From Treponema sp. (GTDB lineage Bacteria; Spirochaetota; Spirochaetia; Treponematales; Breznakiellaceae): DNA of 52,489 nt. The notes beneath the pieces were generated by a model. That model did not search any database. It saw nothing but the letters and a program-made list of their open reading frames with translations, and was not told the origin of the DNA. Both the position numbers and the translations under genes were made by a program. The stretch covers positions 1 to 52,489 of the forward strand of contig WQRN01000002.1 of the NCBI GenBank assembly GCA_009786715.1. The letters run 5' to 3'. This document shows positions 1 through 7,821 of the stretch, in pieces (position 1 is the first letter of the stretch; every line of letters begins with the position of its first letter).

Positions 1-77
1 TGGTCCACCTGCATTTGCGCTTCACTGAAAAAGTCCTTGAGAAGTTCTTCATTATTAGGATCAAGATAATCACTCAT
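1..77 (-). CDS. cheA: CheA chemotaxis histidine kinase, N-terminal fragment
   Basis: Only the first 25 codons lie in the window; the gene runs off the left edge. The reverse strand from 77 reads MSDYLDPNNEELLKDFFSEA and then QMQVD, which I recognise as the start of the CheA P1 (Hpt) domain of treponemes. CheA passes phosphate from chemoreceptors to CheY and CheB and so controls flagellar rotation. No Shine-Dalgarno precedes the ATG; a promoter-like -10 box ends seven bases upstream, suggesting a leaderless message. The identification rests on a short stretch but the match to the family start is characteristic. The phosphoacceptor histidine lies outside the window. Confidence 0.75.
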   Translation of the reverse strand, partial: MSDYLDPNNEELLKDFFSEAQMQVD

Positions 78-113
78 ATTATCAATAATCTAACAAAAAT
101 GTCCAAAAGTCAA
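78..113 (-). promoter_or_regulatory. cheA promoter, possibly leaderless
   Basis: On the minus strand TTGACT (108-113) and GATTAT (85-90) are separated by 17 bp, and only seven bases lie between the -10 box and the ATG at 77. Initiation at the usual distance would start the RNA at or next to the start codon. Confidence 0.55.
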
Positions 114-193
114 GCCACGAATTACGCAATTATGGAAGAATTTGCCCCATAATATTGATAAAACAGACACCTTTCATAAAAAATATCCTTGAA

Positions 194-229
194 TTGCATT
201 TTATAACCCTAAGCGTTAGAATATATAGC
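194..229 (+). promoter_or_regulatory. Promoter of the beta-barrel protein gene, possibly leaderless
   Basis: TTGCAT (194-199), a 17-bp spacer and TAGAAT (217-222) are followed by seven bases and the ATG at 230. No Shine-Dalgarno is present. Confidence 0.5.
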
Positions 230-1126
230 ATGAAACGGCTGTTTTTACAATATATTTGTTCAGCATTATTTATACTGGTGAATTTTGGTATTTTAGGCGC
301 TTTAGAACTTGAAATTACCGCAGGGCTTAACGGAATGACCTTTCATCCTGATAAAACAAGGGCGCTTACCGAAACAGGCGAAGTTTTTACGCCATATCCG
401 TATGGATTAGCGAATTTAAGCCTTAAACACGATGTTACCGAGTCAATATTCCTAAATGTTAATCTTGTAAGAGACAATATTCTGCAAAATAGCCTTGATG
501 TGAAGCTAACATCAAGAACAGACCGCTTTAAATTTGAATTTGGCCCGTTTTTAGGAGTAACCGACGACTTTGAAATCCCAGATATAGGGGTAATCGGCGA
601 ATTAGAACTGACTTTTCCCGGTATTTTCTTTGTATCGATATCTGGATCATCCACTCTTGGCGCCGAATTTGACTTTTTTAGCGCAAATTCAAGGGAAACA
701 GCAGGAGCAAAGGCCGGTTTTTGGATAGGTAATTTCATTATATCCGTTTCCGCGAACTATAAAAACCTTACAAGGCAGAAGAATGAATATCTCATTGTGA
801 GCAATACACTTATAAAATTCAACGCAGGATTGGATTTTTATGCGAAAAATTTCGGGGTTTCAGGAAGCATTTTCGGAGGGTATCAGATTTACAAAAGCGA
901 GTATAGGAGAGGCACTCTGCTTGATTCGGATGAATTAAGCGCATGGTACGCGGGAGCGCAATTCAATTGGCAGATAACTCAGCCATTACAGATAAAACTC
1001 GGGTTTGAATTACCTGTTAAAAATATGCCTGTAAAACCGCTAAAAATCACTGAAGATTTTATGCTTTTGTCTAAAATATACGCCGGGTTTGTTTATTCCT
1101 TTAATGATATAGGAATAGAAAAATAG
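230..1126 (+). CDS. Putative outer-membrane beta-barrel protein
   Basis: A 298-residue exported protein of unknown function. The start at 230 gives a clean signal peptide (MKRLFLQY, then a hydrophobic core ending near GALELE); an in-frame ATG at 155 would put 25 poor residues ahead of it. The mature part alternates hydrophobic and polar residues with frequent G, Y, F and N, typical of amphipathic strands, with repeated aromatic ends such as FNWQ and FVYSFND. There is no lipobox cysteine. I infer an outer-membrane barrel, but cannot name the family. It stands alone and is divergent from cheA. A 8-bp inverted repeat about 90 bases downstream may end transcription. Confidence 0.6.
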   Translation: MKRLFLQYICSALFILVNFGILGALELEITAGLNGMTFHPDKTRALTETGEVFTPYPYGLANLSLKHDVTESIFLNVNLVRDNILQNSLDVKLTSRTDRFKFEFGPFLGVTDDFEIPDIGVIGELELTFPGIFFVSISGSSTLGAEFDFFSANSRETAGAKAGFWIGNFIISVSANYKNLTRQKNEYLIVSNTLIKFNAGLDFYAKNFGVSGSIFGGYQIYKSEYRRGTLLDSDELSAWYAGAQFNWQITQPLQIKLGFELPVKNMPVKPLKITEDFMLLSKIYAGFVYSFNDIGIEK

Positions 1127-1217
1127 TATGACAGAAATTGAGATTGTTATTCGAATCTGCGCAGCCTTTTTAGAAGAAATAAATCATCATAAATAAAATT
1201 ATTACATTTTTCTTAGT

Positions 1218-1249
1218 GCGTATGCTTAGATATATTATCGTGCATACGC
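1218..1249 (+). terminator. Inverted repeat, possible terminator
   Basis: GCGTATGC (1218-1225) and GCATACGC (1242-1249) are perfect 8-bp inverted arms with a 16-base loop, followed by TTTAAC. It lies downstream of the beta-barrel gene. The long loop and short T-run make it a weak terminator; it could equally be a protein-binding site. Confidence 0.3.
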
Positions 1250-1348
1250 TTTAACAAAATGGTGATTTTTTAAATCGTAATACGCATTGCTTTTGTTCAA
1301 TGTTGTAAGGTGAATATTTTCTCCATATTATAATTGAGAATTTTTTAT

Positions 1349-1582
1349 ACCAGCCGCATAGGCGGGGAAGCCTGCCTGCGGGGAAAACAATCTTTTGGAA
1401 TTCCCCGCCGTAGAGACTTGTAAAGAAACAACAACCCCCTTTGAGGTAATGAAAGTCAAGCATATAAAATGCACTGCGCTTTCTTGGAAAAATAATAATC
1501 TTGCTTCATTTTATATGCTTGATGGCTCGAAGGCGGATTCCTCCAAATGTTTTGTCCGCAGGCAGGCTTCCCCGTCTGTGCG
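1349..1582. repeat. Nested inverted-repeat element in the gene-free stretch 1127-1640
   Basis: The 514 bases between the beta-barrel gene and xseA hold no convincing gene but a clear palindromic structure. The outer perfect 19-bp arms are CGGGGAAGCCTGCCTGCGG (1363-1381) and its reverse complement (1556-1574). The inner perfect 14-bp arms are AAGCATATAAAATG (1458-1471) and CATTTTATATGCTT (1507-1520). Between outer and inner arms the two sides remain alignable (AAAACA, TTTGGA and CCGCC occur in the same order), so this is one long degraded inverted repeat with a centre near 1489. It could be a miniature mobile element or a folded RNA. Confidence 0.7.
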
Positions 1583-1605
1583 AATAGGTATACAAACTCT
1601 TACAA

Positions 1606-1640
1606 TTGAAAGACATCAATTTTCACGTTATAATTGTCGA
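1606..1640 (+). promoter_or_regulatory. xseA promoter, possibly leaderless
   Basis: TTGAAA (1606-1611), a 17-bp spacer and a perfect TATAAT (1629-1634), with six bases before the ATG at 1641. This is the best promoter match of the leaderless class in the window. Confidence 0.65.
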
Positions 1641-2834
1641 ATGGCTGCGCCTTTATCCGTTAGCGAATTAACCGAACAAATACGCCTTAACTTGGAAGGC
1701 TCTTTTTCCGTTGTATGCGTCGAAGGCGAGATTTCTAACTGCAGGCCGGCAAGTTCAGGACATCTTTATTTCAGTTTAAAGGACGCCGGAGCGAAAATTG
1801 ACGCTGTAATGTTTAAAAACAAGCTGCGCGGTTTAACATTTGAGCCGAAAGACGGGATGCTGCTGCGTGTGCGCGGGAGTCTTTCTGTTTACGCTCCGAG
1901 AGGAACTTATTCCATCGTTTGCGACGAAATGGAAATTGCAGGCGCTGGCGAAATCCTCGCGCTGCTCGAAAAAAGAAAACAAAAACTAGCGAAAGAAGGG
2001 CTCTTTGACGCGGAAAGAAAGAGGGCGCTTCCGCGCTTCCCTGCCGTTATCGGTGTTGTAAGCTCTCCTACGGGAGCGGCTGTTCACGACATTTTAAATA
2101 TACTCCAAAGAAGGGCTTCCGGCGTAAAGGTTATAATTCTTCCGGCTCCCGTACAGGGTGATGAAGCTGCCGCAATTATTGCCGCGCGGATAAAACAGGC
2201 AAATCAATGGAAACTGGCTGATGTTTTAATCGTTGGAAGGGGCGGCGGCTCTTTGGAGGACTTACTGCCATTTTCCGATGAAGAAGTCGTCCGCGCTGTG
2301 GCGGAATCTAAAATTCCTGTTGTTAGCGCTGTCGGCCACGAAATCGATTGGGCTCTGTGTGATTTTTCAGCGGATTTAAGAGCGCCGACTCCTTCGGCGG
2401 CAGCGGAACTTGTCAGCGAAAATCTTCAGTTAATCCCCGACTCCGTCAGGCGAATTGCGCAAGATTTATACAGTGTTATACGCACACGTCTTGAAAGAGC
2501 GAAGCTCCTTTTAAAACCTTTTGATCTGCAGGACATGGAATACCGTATCCGTTCGATTTTACAGCCGCGCCTTGTCCGCCTTGATGACGCGAAAGAAGAT
2601 CTGATAATCGCAATATCAAATTTAAGTTCCAATTTTAAAAAAAGGATAGAACTTGCGGCTGCGGTAATTGAAGCCGGAAGCCCGTTAGCCGCCATGGAAA
2701 GAGGCTTCTCTGTAGTAACAGACAGTAAGGGCAAGGTTGTGCGCAGCGCGGCAAATGTAAAAAAAGGCGAAATGCTTAATATTAAACCGTTAAAAGGAAA
2801 AATTACCGCATTGGTAGAAAACACTGATATATAA
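1641..2834 (+). CDS. xseA: Exodeoxyribonuclease VII large subunit
   Basis: Catalytic large subunit of exonuclease VII, which degrades single-stranded DNA into short oligonucleotides in repair. With the start at 1641 the protein is 397 residues: an N-terminal OB-fold (VCVEGEISN, GHLYFSLKD, IDAVMFKN) over roughly residues 1-100, then the exonuclease core with GVVSSPTGAA, VGRGGGSLEDL, VVSAVGHE and LRAPTPSAAAE, and a coiled-coil tail. The reading frame is open further upstream through the repeat element, but homologues begin at the MAAPLSVSEL region. The start has no Shine-Dalgarno and sits next to a strong promoter. xseB and mutL follow at once in the same direction. Confidence 0.95.
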   Translation: MAAPLSVSELTEQIRLNLEGSFSVVCVEGEISNCRPASSGHLYFSLKDAGAKIDAVMFKNKLRGLTFEPKDGMLLRVRGSLSVYAPRGTYSIVCDEMEIAGAGEILALLEKRKQKLAKEGLFDAERKRALPRFPAVIGVVSSPTGAAVHDILNILQRRASGVKVIILPAPVQGDEAAAIIAARIKQANQWKLADVLIVGRGGGSLEDLLPFSDEEVVRAVAESKIPVVSAVGHEIDWALCDFSADLRAPTPSAAAELVSENLQLIPDSVRRIAQDLYSVIRTRLERAKLLLKPFDLQDMEYRIRSILQPRLVRLDDAKEDLIIAISNLSSNFKKRIELAAAVIEAGSPLAAMERGFSVVTDSKGKVVRSAANVKKGEMLNIKPLKGKITALVENTDI

Positions 2835-2849
2835 ATATAAGGAGATAAA

Positions 2850-3128
2850 ATGGCGAAGAAGACAACGACAGCCGCAGCAGCAGCGAAGAGTAATACAAAA
2901 AGTTTTGAAGAACGGTTGGGGCGGCTTGAAAAACTAGGTGAACAGATTCGTAAAACCGATATTCCCCTGGATGAAGCGTTATCTGCTTTTGAGGAAGGGA
3001 TACGTCTTGCGCGCGCGCTTGAGAGAGACCTTGAAAAAATTGAGAACCGTATTGAAATTCTAATGAACTCATCGCAAGCGGATATAGATGAATCGCCTGA
3101 TTTGGAATTATTTAACGCAGAGGAATAA
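2850..3128 (+). CDS. xseB: Exodeoxyribonuclease VII small subunit
   Basis: A 92-residue small subunit that binds the coiled coil of XseA. The family core is visible: FEERLGRLEKLGEQI, then IPLDEALSAFEEGIRLAR, and a helical end. An alanine- and threonine-rich 20-residue N-terminal extension (KKTTTAAAAA) precedes the core. A strong AAGGAG Shine-Dalgarno lies seven bases before the ATG, 15 bases after the xseA stop. The C-terminus is acidic and ends one base before the mutL start, so the three genes are a compact operon. Confidence 0.93.
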   Translation: MAKKTTTAAAAAKSNTKSFEERLGRLEKLGEQIRKTDIPLDEALSAFEEGIRLARALERDLEKIENRIEILMNSSQADIDESPDLELFNAEE

Positions 3129-3129
3129 T

Positions 3130-4926
3130 GTGCAGCGTATAAAAATTTTACCGCCTGAAGAAGCGAGGCGTATCGCCGCAGGCGAAGTAATTGACCGCCC
3201 CGCCGCGCTCGTGCGTGAATTTTTAGACAACGCCATAGACGCGGGCTCTTTAAACATTGAATTATCTATTGAAGAAGGCGGCTGTAAAAAAGTTGAAGTA
3301 ACAGACGACGGCAGCGGAATGCCGCGCGAAGATTTGGAAATATGCCCGGAGGCTCATGCGACAAGCAAAATACGCGCCCTCGATGATTTAGATACCGCAA
3401 AAAGTCTCGGCTTCCGCGGCGAAGCTCTTGCAGCCGCCTGCGCTGTTTCGCGTCTGGAAATAATTACCAGCACAGACGGCAGAGAGGCATGGCGGCTTGA
3501 TACAGGTCCTACAGAAAGTAATCCGCAGAGAATTGAACAAACGCGCAGAACAAAAGGTTCTACTGTAAGAGCTATAAATATTTTCGAGAGTATTCCGGCG
3601 CGGAAGAAATTTTTAAAAAGAGAAGGAAGTGAGGCCGGTCTTTGCAGGCAGGCTTTTATCGACAAGGCGCTTGCGTTTAACGCGGTTAATTTCCGTTATC
3701 TGCAAGACGGCAAATTAAAAGATTTTCTGCCTGCGGTAACAACCAAAAAAGAACGCTTTGCCGCCGCGCTATTACAGCCGGGGGAAGATTGTTTTTTACA
3801 CGAAATAAACGCGCAAGGAGACGGTTTTTCCGCTGTCATAGTAATCGGCGGCCCGGAACTTTACAGAAACGACAGAAGGCAGCTATTTGTTTTCGCGAAT
3901 GGAAGAAGAGTGCAGGATTTTTCGCTTATTCAGGCGGTTGAATACGGCTCTCAGGGATGGTTCCCTAACGGCGTTCACCCTATCGGCGCGGTATACATCG
4001 AAATCGACCCGTCTCTGGCGGATTTCAATATACATCCTGCAAAACGCGAAGTGCGCTTCCGCGATTCAGGCGCAATTCATCACGTTGTCTCAGGAACGGT
4101 TAAAGCTTTTTTTCATAAATTATACTTAAAGACCTCCCGCGAAGATGCGGAAGGGTTGAATAGAGAATCCTCTCGCCAACTTCGAACCGAAGGTTCGGCG
4201 GAGGCATGGAGGACACAAAGGGAAGAGGGGGGAGAAGGAAGAGGGGAAGAATTTTCTTTCTCTTATAACAATAAAAATCATGAAAATAATCGCAGTTCTG
4301 TAGGGTTCGAGAAAATTTCGAATTACAACTCTGCGAGCTCTGCGCCTCTGCGTCTCAGCGAGAACTCTTCTGTAACAAATTCACAAGGAACCATGAATTA
4401 TGTAGGAAGACTATTTAACCTATTCATATTAATCGAATGGAATGACAGATTATATATAATAGATCAACATGCGGCGCATGAGCGGATTCTTTATGATAAA
4501 TTTTTAAACGAGCCTGTTCCCAAACAGGAATTGCTCGCGCCCATTCCCTTTACAACCGAAAGCGACGACGAAGACGCTTTTTTAATGGAAAAACGAAACG
4601 AATTATCCGCTCTTGGGATTGAGATTAAGAAAGACGAAGACGGCTGGCGCATCGACGCTCTTCCCTCTGATTGGCGGCTGAGTGACGCTCAAACTATTAA
4701 GGAAATTTTAGAACTGCGGACCGCCGGCGAAGATATGGCAAAAAGATGGGCTGCGACATGCTGCTGCCGCGCGGCGATTAAAGACGGCGATTACCCCGAC
4801 AATGAAACCGCTTTCGCAATCGGCAAAGAAGCTCTGGCGTTACCCGATCCGCGCTGCCCTCACGGCAGACCAATCTGGACGGAGATAACTAAAGAAGCGT
4901 TGTATAAAGCTGTCAGAAGAGATTGA
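3130..4926 (+). CDS. mutL: DNA mismatch repair protein MutL
   Basis: A 598-residue mismatch repair protein. I place the start at the GTG at 3130: an AGAGGA Shine-Dalgarno lies just upstream, and homologues start near IKILPPEEARRIAAGEV. The N-terminal GHKL ATPase shows EFLDNAIDAG, DDGSGM and GFRGEAL. The transducer domain follows to about residue 340 (NIHPAKREVRF). Residues of about 345-425 form a low-complexity linker encoded by repeat-like DNA. The C-terminal domain has DQHAAHERILYD and CPHGRP, motifs of MutL proteins with intrinsic endonuclease activity; the last acidic residue of the first motif is Asp rather than the usual Glu. It is third gene in the xseA operon. Confidence 0.95.
   Translation: MQRIKILPPEEARRIAAGEVIDRPAALVREFLDNAIDAGSLNIELSIEEGGCKKVEVTDDGSGMPREDLEICPEAHATSKIRALDDLDTAKSLGFRGEALAAACAVSRLEIITSTDGREAWRLDTGPTESNPQRIEQTRRTKGSTVRAINIFESIPARKKFLKREGSEAGLCRQAFIDKALAFNAVNFRYLQDGKLKDFLPAVTTKKERFAAALLQPGEDCFLHEINAQGDGFSAVIVIGGPELYRNDRRQLFVFANGRRVQDFSLIQAVEYGSQGWFPNGVHPIGAVYIEIDPSLADFNIHPAKREVRFRDSGAIHHVVSGTVKAFFHKLYLKTSREDAEGLNRESSRQLRTEGSAEAWRTQREEGGEGRGEEFSFSYNNKNHENNRSSVGFEKISNYNSASSAPLRLSENSSVTNSQGTMNYVGRLFNLFILIEWNDRLYIIDQHAAHERILYDKFLNEPVPKQELLAPIPFTTESDDEDAFLMEKRNELSALGIEIKKDEDGWRIDALPSDWRLSDAQTIKEILELRTAGEDMAKRWAATCCCRAAIKDGDYPDNETAFAIGKEALALPDPRCPHGRPIWTEITKEALYKAVRRD
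4183..4362 (+). repeat. Repeat-like DNA inside the MutL linker
   Basis: A perfect hairpin (CGAACC 4183-4188, loop GAA, GGTTCG 4192-4197) and four 8-9-bp tandem units of the type CTCTGCGn (4329-4362) lie in the part of mutL that encodes the interdomain linker, together with a purine-rich stretch at 4207-4248. Such sequences are normally intergenic; here they stay in frame. Confidence 0.6.
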
Positions 4927-4942
4927 GATATTACATGATAAA

Positions 4943-5047
4943 TTGGATATAGCCGGCACAGAGGGATCAAGACCAATGTCATTTGAACATGCAAAAAAAA
5001 GAGAGCCGGTTTATGCAGAGCCAAATCCGTTTCTAATTGCAACTTAA
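4943..5047 (+). CDS. Possible small ORF downstream of mutL
   Basis: A short frame ends at 5047. Starting from TTG at 4943 it would read LDIAGTEGSRPMSFEHAKKR and continue EPVYAEPNPFLIAT; starting from ATG at 4976 it gives 23 residues. The composition looks protein-like and the frame is open for a further 14 codons upstream into mutL (SEEIEILHDK). There is no good Shine-Dalgarno. It could be a tiny gene coupled to mutL or the tail of a lost gene. I do not recognise it. Confidence 0.25.
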   Translation: MDIAGTEGSRPMSFEHAKKREPVYAEPNPFLIAT

Positions 5048-5098
5048 CACATTTTCCGAATGTTTCAAGTACAAAATTGACAATTAATTACATATATT

Positions 5099-5875
5099 CT
5101 ACAGCATCACTATCTTTTGCGCTATCAGTTTTGCAAGTGAAAAGCGCGAATCCATGTCGTCGGAGCTGTTATTCAAAAATGTTTGAAATTCCGCTAAAAA
5201 TGATCCCGGCAGAATTGGAAGCTCGCTTACCTGTTTGTAATACGCGCGGTGCGAAGGCTCGAAGCGTTTGTTTATGCATAAAAGCGTTAAGCACGCGGTT
5301 TTAATGAATCCTGCTGAAGCGATAAGGTAATGGAACCTGTCACCCTGAAAACAGGCAGCTCCCAAATCTGAAAGAAAATGCTCCATCTTGGATTGAACCG
5401 TGCTGCGCATTTCGCTCCAGTATTTATCCCCGATATTTTCAAGTTTTTTTCTGACACCGTGTATCCAGTCGGAGCGCGAAAAAACAATTTCGCAGTTTGC
5501 CAGCCTGTAGAAGCCGTAAGTTCCCGAGTCTTTTATGAACCATAATGATTCATGATCTGAACAGGCGATATTTACAAGTTCGTCGATTTTTTTAGTTTTT
5601 TTGTACTCAAGGCGGACAGGAATGTCGCCGATTAAAAAGCGGTCTTTTTCGCTCTGCCCCGCGCTTTCAAACGCTGCGACATCATCGCCGAGAAGACGGC
5701 AGCGATCTTCGGCTTTTGGAATGGAAGCGCAGCAAAAAACATCCAGAATAAGAGCAAAATACGGGTCTAATGTATCCTGCATAGCCGCTTCATTCAATGT
5801 TATACATTCAACTCCTTTCCATGAAGACAGTATCTCCGTAAAGCGTTCTACCAGTAATTTTGTTTTATATTTCAT
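5099..5875 (-). CDS. Uncharacterised cytoplasmic protein, possibly nucleotidyltransferase-like
   Basis: 258 residues, no signal peptide or membrane segment. I set the start at 5875 (MKYKTKLLVERF) because a GAGG Shine-Dalgarno lies nine bases upstream; an ATG seven codons earlier lacks one. The sequence has a mixed alpha/beta N-terminus with the acidic segment IPVRLEYKKTKKIDELV and a helical C-terminus with conserved-looking FSRSDWIHGVRKKL and DRFHYLIASAGF. This layout resembles DUF4037/nucleotidyltransferase-like proteins with a helical substrate domain, but the GSxxxGxxxxxSDxD signature is not visible, so the assignment is tentative. It is divergent from the next gene, with only 41 bases between starts. 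Confidence 0.6.
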   Translation of the reverse strand: MKYKTKLLVERFTEILSSWKGVECITLNEAAMQDTLDPYFALILDVFCCASIPKAEDRCRLLGDDVAAFESAGQSEKDRFLIGDIPVRLEYKKTKKIDELVNIACSDHESLWFIKDSGTYGFYRLANCEIVFSRSDWIHGVRKKLENIGDKYWSEMRSTVQSKMEHFLSDLGAACFQGDRFHYLIASAGFIKTACLTLLCINKRFEPSHRAYYKQVSELPILPGSFLAEFQTFLNNSSDDMDSRFSLAKLIAQKIVML

Positions 5876-5916
5876 AGAAATTTCCCTCGTATTCATTGTA
5901 TCATGGAAATGAAAAT

Positions 5917-6498
5917 ATGGAAACCGATAATTTCAAGACTCATGTTTTTCTCGTTCTGGTGCCTCATCGCGATGCAAGAGGCGAAATCCGCAAATATACA
6001 GAAGCATTATTTAAAAACGGTCTTACAGGAGTGTATACTTTCCCGTATATAGCTCCAATCGCCTTACTGGCAAAGCCCCTCACCCCTGATGAATTAAAAA
6101 CAACCGCCAGGAATATAAGAATAGCCGCCGCGGGAGAAAAATTCCAAACCTCAGAAACAGCCTGCGCCTTGTTCTTATCAGATAAAAACAGCCTAACCCT
6201 CTTCGGCCCGCGCTTGAGTATTGAAATTGACACAGCCGTAATAACAAACACATCCGAAAAAATAAAAACAAAAATCACCCCCGCGGTAATCGGTGCATGG
6301 CTTACATCCAAAACATGCGGACAGCAGGATTGTGACGGTTCGGATGAAAATATCTATTCTCATTCATTTCCGAAAATATCATTCCGAGCGGCCGCGATAG
6401 CCAATATGTTTTGGAAAACCGTTAACATAAACGGAGAAATATGCTGCAAATGGAAAATCGGCAGGCTTTCATGGCTCCCCAGGTCTTTACAAAAATAA
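5917..6498 (+). CDS. Uncharacterised protein, faint 2H-phosphoesterase resemblance
   Basis: 193 residues from the ATG at 5917; an in-frame ATG at 5896 is an alternative, and neither has a good Shine-Dalgarno. The opening strand THVFLVLVPHRDARGEIRKY, followed by FPYIAPIALLAKPLTPDELK, has the rhythm of LigT-like 2H phosphoesterases, in which the second segment would hold a catalytic His-x-Thr. Here that histidine is absent (IAPIALLA), so if related it is probably not an active 2H enzyme. The C-terminus ends in WKIGRLSWLPRS. Function unknown. Confidence 0.55.
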   Translation: METDNFKTHVFLVLVPHRDARGEIRKYTEALFKNGLTGVYTFPYIAPIALLAKPLTPDELKTTARNIRIAAAGEKFQTSETACALFLSDKNSLTLFGPRLSIEIDTAVITNTSEKIKTKITPAVIGAWLTSKTCGQQDCDGSDENIYSHSFPKISFRAAAIANMFWKTVNINGEICCKWKIGRLSWLPRSLQK

Positions 6499-6543
6499 AT
6501 TATATGCAATAAAGTAATGTATAGATTTAGTTTAGGAGGCTTA

Positions 6544-7755
6544 ATGAAGAAAAAGCATGATATAAAAAAAGCAAGTAACGCTATTTTCGCGATATTAAGA
6601 TTTATACTAACTCCTATTTTATGGCAAAAATACAGGTTCAGATTTGAATATGAAACAAGCAAGGGGATACAGCGGCCATGCGTAATTCTTGCCAATCATC
6701 AGACATCTTTTGATCAATTCGCGGTTGGAATAGGTTTTAAATTCGCCATGAATTATATCGCAAGCAATTCAATTTTCCGCCACGGTCTTCAAAGCTGGCT
6801 GATGAAGGTTCTGGCTCACCCTATCCCATTTTCAAAGGGCAGCTCTGACGCTTCGGCGATTATCAAAATGTTTACAATTATAAAAGAAGGCGGCTGCGTT
6901 GGAATGTTTGTGTCAGGCAACCGCAGTTTTTACGGCGATGAATGCACATTAAAACCCGGCGTCGGAAAATTAATTAAAAAAATGGGAGTTCCAGCGGTTC
7001 TTGTAAAATTACGCGGAGGTTTCAACACAAAACCGCGCTGGAAAAACAAACCCAACAAGGGCAGAATGTACGCCGGCGTAACAAGAATTATAAAACCTGA
7101 AGAACTAGCGGCGCTTTCAGGCGAGCAGCTTGATGAAATTCTAATTAAGGAATTATATATAAACGAATTTGAATGGAACGCGCGGGAGAAAATCGAATAC
7201 CGCGGCAAATACAAGGCGGAATATCTTGAAAGAGTTTTATTCTATTGCCCTCAATGTAAAAAATTGGAAACACTTATGTCCGAAGGAAATGAATTCTTCT
7301 GCAATGTCTGCGGGATGCGCCTGGAAATTAACGGAACCGGTTTTTTTAATAAAATTAACAATGCGCAAAACTGTCCGGACACCATACTGGAATGGAGCAA
7401 AATGCAGTTAGAGCATATAAAAACAATCGACTACGGCAGCTACAGGGAAAAACCTCTTTTAAGCGATCAAAATGTCATTTTAATGAAGGCGGTAAAAAGC
7501 AAAAAAGACATTCTTCTTGGAAAAGGCTCCGTTGAATTATTCGATAACAGAATCCGCATCTGCGGCAAAGATTTAGCGGTAGAAAAGCTAAAGGATATGT
7601 CCGTACAGAGCTACAACCGGCTGATGATTTACATGGACGACGGAGAGTACACAATGGACATGTCTCTGCGCGGAAACGCAATGAAATACATGATATGCGG
7701 CTACCATCTTAAAAATATCAGAGAGAATATAACAAACGGCAGTTACGGGTACTAG
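6544..7755 (+). CDS. PlsC-like 1-acylglycerol-3-phosphate/lyso-lipid acyltransferase with zinc ribbon
   Basis: A 403-residue membrane-associated acyltransferase. The start at 6544 has an AGGAGG Shine-Dalgarno five bases upstream. The PlsC signature is present as NHQTSFDQF (HX4D catalytic motif) near residue 52, followed by the acceptor-binding segment around VGMFVSGNRS and a KPGVGKL block. After the catalytic domain comes a four-cysteine zinc ribbon (CPQC and CNVCG, about residues 238-262) and a C-terminal region of unknown role. The next gene is OlsB-like, so this protein may be the O-acyltransferase (OlsA role) that completes an ornithine-type lipid; a role in phosphatidic acid synthesis is the alternative. 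Confidence 0.82.
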   Translation: MKKKHDIKKASNAIFAILRFILTPILWQKYRFRFEYETSKGIQRPCVILANHQTSFDQFAVGIGFKFAMNYIASNSIFRHGLQSWLMKVLAHPIPFSKGSSDASAIIKMFTIIKEGGCVGMFVSGNRSFYGDECTLKPGVGKLIKKMGVPAVLVKLRGGFNTKPRWKNKPNKGRMYAGVTRIIKPEELAALSGEQLDEILIKELYINEFEWNAREKIEYRGKYKAEYLERVLFYCPQCKKLETLMSEGNEFFCNVCGMRLEINGTGFFNKINNAQNCPDTILEWSKMQLEHIKTIDYGSYREKPLLSDQNVILMKAVKSKKDILLGKGSVELFDNRIRICGKDLAVEKLKDMSVQSYNRLMIYMDDGEYTMDMSLRGNAMKYMICGYHLKNIRENITNGSYGY

Positions 7756-7821
7756 AGTTACGCACATATTCATGATATGGTAAAGCAATACCTTTTTTTA
7801 CAAGGAGTTGCATTGTAATTT

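Noticed and set aside
343..738. 131-codon minus-strand ORF inside the beta-barrel gene
   Set aside because: It is antisense to a gene with a signal peptide and a good promoter, and its product has no recognisable feature.
1251..1463. 70-codon minus-strand ORF across the left arm of the inverted repeat
   Set aside because: It reads through the repeat arms, has no Shine-Dalgarno or domain, and is better explained by the repeat element.
1395..1640. 82-codon N-terminal extension of XseA
   Set aside because: The extension translates the repeat element; XseA homologues start near 1641 and a promoter lies inside the extension.
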